Origin: Undibacterium sp. 5I1
Lineage (GTDB): Bacteria > Pseudomonadota > Gammaproteobacteria > Burkholderiales > Burkholderiaceae_D
NCBI RefSeq assembly: GCF_034314085.1
Contig: NZ_JAVIWI010000001.1
Location: 2,294,001 to 2,358,000, forward strand
DNA: 64,000 nt
Reading direction: 5' to 3'
Shown here: piece after piece, positions 58,590 through 64,000 of the stretch
Layout: each line of letters starts with the position of its first letter
How positions within the stretch are numbered: the stretch's first letter is position 1
Program-made: the position numbers and the translations under genes
The notes under the pieces: model-generated
The model's database searches: none
What the model was told of the DNA's origin: nothing
Seen by the model: the letters and a program-made list of their open reading frames with translations, nothing else

Positions 58590-60089
58590 GTGGACTTTAG
58601 CATAAAAACATTCGACGCCAAAAGCACTGTGAATGCCACCAAAACTGGCTGCGTAGTTGTAGGCGTATTCGAAAACAAAAAATTATCCGCCTCAGCTTCC
58701 GCATTAGATAGCGAAGACGAGATCGCTGCAGCACTCAAATCCGGCGATATCACTGGCAAAATTGGCTCATCATTATTGCTACGTAATATTGCAAATATTG
58801 CAGCAGAACGCATATTACTCGTTGGTTTGGGCGAAGAAGACGTTACCATATCAGAAAAAGCCTTTACGCAGGCGGTAAATGCAGCCGCACGTGCGCTGGC
58901 AAACCTCGGCGCAAATGACGCAACAGTAGCTCTGCCATCCGTTAAAGAGCGCGATACTGCCTGGACAATACGGACTGCTGTCATCGCCTTCCACGAATCG
59001 ATTTTCCGTGCTGACGGCCTCAAAAGCAAAAAAGATACTACAAGCACTGGCGTTAAAAAAGTCGCTTTCGGTGTTGATGCAGCAGAAGCAACTGCTGCAA
59101 AAAATGCCCTGGCACAAAGCATTGCGCTGGCAAACGGCATGGATTTAACCAAAGAATTGGGGAATTTGCCTCCCAACATCTGCACGCCAACTTATCTTGC
59201 AACGACAGCGAAAAAAATCGCTACCGATTACAAAATGGGCATAGAAGTATTAGATCGCAAGCAATTGCAAGCGCTCAAAATGAATAGCTTTCTGTCAGTC
59301 ACCAATGGCTCTGTCGAACCACCAAAGTTCATCGTGTTAAAACACATGGGCGGCAAAGCCAAAGATGCGCCAACGGTGCTGGTCGGTAAAGGCATTACAT
59401 TTGATTCTGGCGGTATCTCTCTCAAAGGCGGCGCTGGTATGGATGAAATGAAATACGACATGGGTGGTGCGGCTTCTGTCCTCGGCACCATGCGTGCGAT
59501 TGGCGAAATGAAGTTGAAGCTGAATGTCGTCGCAGTCATCCCAACTTGCGAAAATATGCCTTCTGGCAGCGCCACACGTCCGGGCGATATCGTTACATCC
59601 ATGTCTGGTCAAACGATAGAAATTTTGAACACGGATGCAGAAGGTCGTCTGATTTTGTGCGATGCACTGACTTACACCGAGCGTTTCAAGCCATCCGCCG
59701 TAGTTGACGTCGCAACACTGACCGGCGCTTGCGTCACGTCTTTGGGCCATCACAACACTGGCTTGTTCACACGCCATGACGCGGCACACGATGCGCTGGC
59801 GACTGAATTGCTGACCGCTGGTAAACAAACCGGTGATACCGCATGGCGTATGCCGATTGAAGAAGCTTATAACGAGCAACTGAAATCGAATTTTGCTGAT
59901 ATGGCGAACATCGGTGGCCCGGCTGGCGGCAGTATTACTGCAGCATGCTTCCTTGAACGCTTCACCAAGAAATATACTTGGGCGCATCTGGATATCGCTG
60001 GTACAGCATGGAAATCAGGTGCAGCCAAAGGCTCTACTGGTCGCCCAGTTCCTCTGCTGACAATGTTCTTAATCAATCGTGCTGGCTAA
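58590..60089 (+). CDS. pepA: leucyl aminopeptidase (PepA)
   Basis: 499 aa from GTG 58590 (GAGGAG seven bases before). The M17 signature [16 protein letters not shown] is present, along with [20 protein letters not shown] (Lys and Asp metal ligands). The two-zinc aminopeptidase removes N-terminal residues; PepA also binds DNA in some bacteria. An intrinsic terminator follows. Confidence 0.97.
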   Translation: MDFSIKTFDAKSTVNATKTGCVVVGVFENKKLSASASALDSEDEIAAALKSGDITGKIGSSLLLRNIANIAAERILLVGLGEEDVTISEKAFTQAVNAAARALANLGANDATVALPSVKERDTAWTIRTAVIAFHESIFRADGLKSKKDTTSTGVKKVAFGVDAAEATAAKNALAQSIALANGMDLTKELGNLPPNICTPTYLATTAKKIATDYKMGIEVLDRKQLQALKMNSFLSVTNGSVEPPKFIVLKHMGGKAKDAPTVLVGKGITFDSGGISLKGGAGMDEMKYDMGGAASVLGTMRAIGEMKLKLNVVAVIPTCENMPSGSATRPGDIVTSMSGQTIEILNTDAEGRLILCDALTYTERFKPSAVVDVATLTGACVTSLGHHNTGLFTRHDAAHDALATELLTAGKQTGDTAWRMPIEEAYNEQLKSNFADMANIGGPAGGSITAACFLERFTKKYTWAHLDIAGTAWKSGAAKGSTGRPVPLLTMFLINRAG

Positions 60090-60155
60090 ATCCGTCGGAG
60101 CTTGAAGGGAGTTCGTTGAGAAAATAACGTCTTCCCTAGTTTGAACGAAAATACG

Positions 60156-60189
60156 AAAAGCGTGCCTTGCCTTAGCATTGCACGCTTTT
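60156..60189 (+). terminator. intrinsic terminator after pepA
   Basis: AAAAGCGTGC (60156-60165) pairs with GCACGCTTTT (60180-60189), with a T-run after it (CTTTTTATTT). Confidence 0.85.
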
Positions 60190-60483
60190 TATTTAGCATT
60201 TTATTTTGCACTTTATTTAGCACTTAGGGTCTTCGTTAAACTTAGCGTTTTTCGACTCATTAATAACTCTGTAGTCAGACAACGTCAACATTACGCCAAC
60301 CACACCAACCACCTAACCTTGTAGCAGGATATCCATCATGAAATTAGTCACCTGAAGTGTGCATTGATGTTTCAAGCGATCTCATAATTTCTCAAAAACG
60401 CCTAAAATACCAATTACATCAATAACTTAGCGCCTCATGTCGTCTCATTCCGTTTATAGAAACTTCTTGGAATCTTGATCGAT
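60190..60483. other. gene-free stretch between pepA and the second integrase
   Basis: About 290 bases without a gene. The composition is AT-rich, like the core genome, up to about 60480, then rises abruptly with the integrase, so the boundary of the acquired region probably lies in its right part. Confidence 0.4.
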
Positions 60484-60523
60484 TGGGGGTATCGTTGGGG
60501 GTATCAATTCAAGGATACCCCCA
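60484..60523. repeat. iterated GGGGGTATC motif before the P4-type integrase
   Basis: TGGGGGTATC occurs twice (60484-60493 and 60496-60505) and once inverted as GATACCCCCA (60514-60523), directly before the integrase start. Likely integrase binding or autoregulatory sites. Confidence 0.6.
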
Positions 60524-60526
60524 GAT

Positions 60527-61855
60527 ATGCTGTCCACACTAAAGGTCAAATCCGCCAAACCGGAAGCGCGCGCGTACAAGCTCGCCGACAGCGGTGGGCT
60601 GTATCTTCTTGTACAGCCCAACGGCTCTAAGCTGTGGCGCTACAAGTTCCGCGTCTGCGGCACGGAGGGACTGAAGGCGCTCGGCGCCTTCCCCGAGATT
60701 GGTCTTGCAGAAGCACGCGGACTGCACATCGATGCCCGGAAGCTTGTAATCCAGGGTATCAATCCCATACAAGCCCGGCGCGACGAGAAGATCATCCAGG
60801 CGCAAGATCAATTGGAGCGCATCAATGGGGTATTCGCCACCGTCGTGGCGGATTGGAACGTAGCAACGGCGGCGGACCTGCGGCCATCCACGGTGAGGCA
60901 GCGCAAGCGCGAGATCGACAACGATCTGCTGCCAACGCTCAAGAGTCGCCAAATCGGCAGCATCACACGCCTGGAACTCACCGCGCTGCTCAAAGGCGTC
61001 GAGAAACGTGCGCCCGAAGTGGCGCGCAATCTGCGCAATCACTTGTGGGGAGTGTTCGAGTACGCAATCGATTCTGGCCTGATCGAGAACAACCCGGTGC
61101 CACCCGTGCGCGTAATGAAGAAACGCAACCAGAAAAACCACCCCGCACTGTCCGACAAGCAGATCGGCAATTTTCTGCGGACGCTGGATAACACGGGCAG
61201 GATTAACGAGGAAACGCGCATCGCCATGGTGTTGGTGCTTCTGACTGCCTGCCGCAAGGCCGAAGTCATCGAAGGCCGATGGGATGAAGTGGATTTGGCA
61301 GGTGCCCAGTGGGAAATTCCGGCTTCACGGATGAAGGCGAAGCGTGCGCATTGGGTTCCACTGCCCCCGCAGGCAGTAGCGTTACTCACCCGCTTGCGCG
61401 CGCTCGTGCCAGCCGACCGAGAGTACCTGTTCCCGAACCGAGTGGACCCGCGCCGGCCGATGGCCAACCGCAGCTTGAACGCCTTGATGGAGCGGTTGGG
61501 ACTCAGCGGCGTAGGTACGCCGCACGGCATGCGGGCATCGTTCAGTACGTATTTCAATAGTATCGGCGGCAACATCGACGTGATCGAGCACTGCCTGGCG
61601 CACGTGCCGGCAAACGCGGTACGCGCAGCCTACAACCGCCACGCGTACCAGGATGAACGACGCGCAATGCTCCAGCAGTGGGCGGACTATCTGGATCGGC
61701 TGCGCCAGGAACGAGCAAGTTCCGAGCACGAATCCATCACGCCCATCGAAAAGACCGAAAAAACGTCCCTGCTCGCAGCAAAACCGAAGGCGGCCCGCGT
61801 TTTCACGGTTTCAACAGAAGGTGTTCCGCGCGTGATGGCGGTGGGGCGGCAGTGA
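60527..61855 (+). CDS. P4-type tyrosine integrase
   Basis: 442 aa. The N-terminal DUF4102 arm-binding domain (KVKSAKPEARAYKLADSGGLYLLVQPNGSKLWRYKFR) precedes the core-binding domain (about 105-185) and the catalytic domain with Arg243 (ACRKAE), His333/Arg336 (HGMR), His359 (CLAHV) and the nucleophile Tyr369 (AAYNRH). All residues needed are present. G+C is clearly higher than the neighbouring genes, which indicates recent transfer. First gene of the second acquired region; its target site cannot be seen. Confidence 0.95.
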   Translation: MLSTLKVKSAKPEARAYKLADSGGLYLLVQPNGSKLWRYKFRVCGTEGLKALGAFPEIGLAEARGLHIDARKLVIQGINPIQARRDEKIIQAQDQLERINGVFATVVADWNVATAADLRPSTVRQRKREIDNDLLPTLKSRQIGSITRLELTALLKGVEKRAPEVARNLRNHLWGVFEYAIDSGLIENNPVPPVRVMKKRNQKNHPALSDKQIGNFLRTLDNTGRINEETRIAMVLVLLTACRKAEVIEGRWDEVDLAGAQWEIPASRMKAKRAHWVPLPPQAVALLTRLRALVPADREYLFPNRVDPRRPMANRSLNALMERLGLSGVGTPHGMRASFSTYFNSIGGNIDVIEHCLAHVPANAVRAAYNRHAYQDERRAMLQQWADYLDRLRQERASSEHESITPIEKTEKTSLLAAKPKAARVFTVSTEGVPRVMAVGRQ

Positions 61856-61920
61856 TCTTTGGGAGTGCAGTCAATATTTTAACTTTTACAATTCATCGAG
61901 TCCTGGCAAACCATCCTGCA

Positions 61921-62340
61921 CTATGGCTTTGCGACACCCCATGCGCCAATAACTTGGTCAAGTGGGAACGGTGATGTCTCTCTTGACCACTCATGGAAGG
62001 GAGCGGCAGTCTGACTATAGGGTCCCGGCTCGGGTCGATCGAACTGGACGCGCGCTGGAATGTGAAAAGCACTCCCAAACACGATCGCCTCGCCAGCGGC
62101 GAGAATCGTCACTTGATCAAGTAGACGGCGTGCCTGCAGAGGAATGATGCGGCGGAAGTGATCAATGTCATCGGGATTCTGCAAGCGGTGGCTGACGAAG
62201 TTCGCGCATTGACTGATGATGGTTTGGCTGATTTCGCTGGGCCGCTGGCTCGCAATAATGAGCGAAAATCCGAACTTGCGACCTTCCTTCGCAATTCGCT
62301 CATAAGCCAGTCGTGTCAAACAGCGTTCAATATTTACCAC
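61921..62340 (-). pseudogene. C-terminal fragment of a HerA-like ATPase
   Basis: 139 residues: ERIAKEGRKFGFSLIIASQRPSEIS is the C-terminal signature of HerA/FtsK-like ATPases, with QCANFVSHRLQNPDD and the DUF87-type end. The N-terminal Walker A part is missing because an IS21-family element starts at about 62342. HerA-type ATPases are parts of several anti-phage defence systems (for example with SIR2 or DUF4297 partners). No partner gene is left here. Confidence 0.8.
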
Positions 62341-62343
62341 CTG

Positions 62344-63111
62344 TCAGCGTCCAAATTTTTCCACTTTATCGGCTTGTTCAGAACGATTTTTGCTGTGCTT
62401 AAATCGGTAAGAATCGTTCCCGGTTTCCAAGATATCGCAATGGTGCGTAACACGGTCAAGCAAAGCGGTAGTCATTTTTGCATCACCAAAGACCTGTACC
62501 CACTCGCCGAATGACAAATTGGTCGTAATGATGAGCGAGGTTTTTTCATAGAGATGGCTGATCAGATGAAACAACAATGCACCTCCAGAAGCGGGAAACG
62601 GCAAATATCCCAGCTCATCTAAAATGACAGCGTCCATCAGGCAGAGCTGTTTCGCCAGATTGCCGACCTTTCCCTGACTCTTCTCTCGTTCCAACTGGTT
62701 GACCAGATCGACCGCATTAAAGAAACGCACCCGCTTGCCATGATGGATTGCCGCGACACCGATGGCAGTGGCCAAATGCGACTTGCCGGTGCCAGTACCA
62801 CCCACCAGAATTAGGTTGTGCGCTGTTTCCATAAATCCTGCGGTCGCCAATTGCTCAACCACTGTTTGCGATAAGGGAGTCTCTGCCCAGTTAATGCCAG
62901 TTAAGTCACGGTGAATCGGGAAGCGTGCTGTTTTGAGTTGATAGCGTAAGCTCTTGAGTTGCCTATCGGTTTGTTCTGCATGGATTAACCGCTCCATCCA
63001 GCTTTCAGGTCGATGTGCTTGCCTGGGCTTTTCTGCCTGCAGCTCACTCCATGCCAAAGCCATCCCATAGAGTTGCAGTGTTTTTAAACTGGTAGCGTGG
63101 TCAGTGGACAT
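62344..63111 (-). CDS. istB: IS21-family helper ATPase IstB (second element)
   Basis: 255 aa from ATG 63111 (eight residues inside a longer frame). Walker [14 protein letters not shown] and Walker [18 protein letters not shown] are present, with the [15 protein letters not shown] segment. The last codons (VEKFGR) lie inside the terminal repeat. Its start overlaps the istA stop by 11 bases. Confidence 0.95.
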   Translation of the reverse strand: MSTDHATSLKTLQLYGMALAWSELQAEKPRQAHRPESWMERLIHAEQTDRQLKSLRYQLKTARFPIHRDLTGINWAETPLSQTVVEQLATAGFMETAHNLILVGGTGTGKSHLATAIGVAAIHHGKRVRFFNAVDLVNQLEREKSQGKVGNLAKQLCLMDAVILDELGYLPFPASGGALLFHLISHLYEKTSLIITTNLSFGEWVQVFGDAKMTTALLDRVTHHCDILETGNDSYRFKHSKNRSEQADKVEKFGR

Positions 63112-64000
63112 TGGCCGCTCCCAGCAAATAATCATAACGGTGGCAGTTCGCCAGAGGTTCCATCGTCAAAGCAATGGTGTCTGGCAGGTGGATCGCTGCT
63201 GCGGGTAAATGCGGCGCAATGAGACGGCGCAATTCATTCATCACGATAGGCGCACTGATGACGCCGCCCTCCAGAGTTAACTCACATGCCACAGTAAGCG
63301 CATCAAGTCCTGCTTCACCGGCAAGCATCAGTAATTCTACGAAGGCTCGGTCTCCTTTCGGTTGCTTCAGAATCCGGTCGCGTACTTGCACAACCGCTCT
63401 GGGTAATGTCCATTCAACGAATGGTGCGCCATTGCGTAAAGCGCCAGGCTTCTTCTCCAGAACAGGCAGGTAATGCCAGGGATCACAAATCAACTGGTCA
63501 CGACTGAATTGACGGGCATGGGCGGCAATCACTTCGCCCTGTGCGACGACCCGCACCAGATTTGCTGTCGTGCGAACAGATACCGCCTGCCCGGCAAACC
63601 GCGCTGGCACACTGTACTTATTCCGGTCTACTTTCACTAGACAAGTGGACGAGGCACGCATCATTTTTTCTACATAGCCATCAAAGTGCGCGCTGACAGG
63701 TCGAAGCAAAGGCTGCTCATCAGCATAACAGTCTGCAATGGTGCGCTGACTTTGTGTCGGGTGCATACGTTGCGCTAATTCCTGGCAGCGGGTTGTGAGC
63801 CACGCATTTAAATCCGCAAAGGAAGCAAAGCGGGCCAACGGGGTAAACAGCCATTCCCGTACATTGCCAACTTGATTCTCGACCTGACCTTTCTCCCAAC
63901 CAGAAGCAGGAGTGCAGGCCACTGGTTCAAACAGATAATGATTGGCCAGCGTTAAAAAGCGCCGGTTAAATTGACGTTCTTTACCGACAAAGACGGTGTC
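63101..64000 (-). CDS. istA: IS21-family transposase IstA (second element), 5' outside window
   Basis: The frame is open from the window edge to 63101 (299 codons), matching the C-terminal half of IstA: the Glu of the DDE triad in [25 protein letters not shown], and the Mu-type end. It enters from beyond the window; the apparent start at 63922 is internal. Its closest relative in the window is the island istA, but they are clearly different members. Confidence 0.93.
   Translation of the reverse strand, partial: DTVFVGKERQFNRRFLTLANHYLFEPVACTPASGWEKGQVENQVGNVREWLFTPLARFASFADLNAWLTTRCQELAQRMHPTQSQRTIADCYADEQPLLRPVSAHFDGYVEKMMRASSTCLVKVDRNKYSVPARFAGQAVSVRTTANLVRVVAQGEVIAAHARQFSRDQLICDPWHYLPVLEKKPGALRNGAPFVEWTLPRAVVQVRDRILKQPKGDRAFVELLMLAGEAGLDALTVACELTLEGGVISAPIVMNELRRLIAPHLPAAAIHLPDTIALTMEPLANCHRYDYLLGAANVH

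Larger units (their letters stand above)
62342..64000 (-). mobile_element. second IS21-family element, partial
   Basis: The end TGTCAGCGTCCAAATTTTTC at 62342 begins the element and overlaps the istB stop. istB and most of istA follow on the minus strand to the window edge. Its genes differ from the island IS (about 45% by eye), so it is a separate IS21 member. The other end and any target duplication lie outside. Confidence 0.88.

Noticed and set aside
60484..60523. CRISPR-like array from repeated GGGGGTATC
   Set aside because: Only three short copies, one inverted, with no regular spacers. Better explained as integrase or operator sites.

Overview
The window looks like a chromosomal segment of a betaproteobacterium in the order Burkholderiales. 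The family Oxalobacteraceae is likely, and the moderate G+C and gene neighbourhoods fit an Undibacterium-like genome. The evidence is the rimP-nusA-infB-rbfA-truB-typA order, scpB-rluB, aat-bpt, a TauE-cysI-DUF934-cysH-cysD-cysN-cobA sulfate block, and pepA divergent from lptF-lptG. The genus is inference from gene content only.

Layout. 1-6 kb holds accessory genes: a DUF4349 lipoprotein, a broken TlpA-like thioredoxin gene, a GT39-type glycosyltransferase, a DMT transporter, and a nested-palindrome element next to a short dispersed repeat. 6-17.6 kb is the conserved translation/transcription operon, with rluB and scpB, all on the minus strand. A promoter and an intrinsic-terminator hairpin lie in the leader of rimP-nusA.

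18.0-31.8 kb is a 13.7-kb genomic island in the 3' half of the initiator tRNA-fMet gene. It is bounded by a perfect 48-bp direct repeat, with a tyrosine integrase at its right end. It carries an AlpA-like regulator, about 1.1 kb densely packed with stem-loops (candidate large structured RNA), an unrecognised 305-aa protein, and a secreted-peptide locus. That locus has an HlyD-type adaptor, an exported S9 peptidase, a double-glycine-leader precursor peptide, a CPBP membrane protease and a C39-peptidase ABC exporter. An IS21-family element with an exact 8-bp target duplication has split the exporter gene inside its peptidase domain, so the export system is probably off in this strain.

31.8-48.5 kb is mixed core and accessory: Nudix hydrolase, MFS transporter, aat, bpt, pyrD, an aldo/keto reductase, a tandem pair of related membrane proteins, and a GbsR/MarR-type regulator. 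A second copy of the regulator's operator palindrome lies before a membrane-protein gene pair followed by two decayed genes. A cyclophilin-type PPIase, a type IV pilin-like protein and ribB with an FMN riboswitch follow. 48.9-55.8 kb is the assimilatory sulfate block, which makes sulfide from sulfate via APS and also makes siroheme. 55.9-60.1 kb holds cbiX, lptG, lptF and pepA.

From about 60.4 kb to the right edge lies a second, more G+C-rich acquired region. It has a P4-type integrase, a HerA-like ATPase fragment cut off by another, different IS21-family element, and that element's istB and partial istA. A family of about 80-bp palindromic repeats recurs in at least three intergenic positions.
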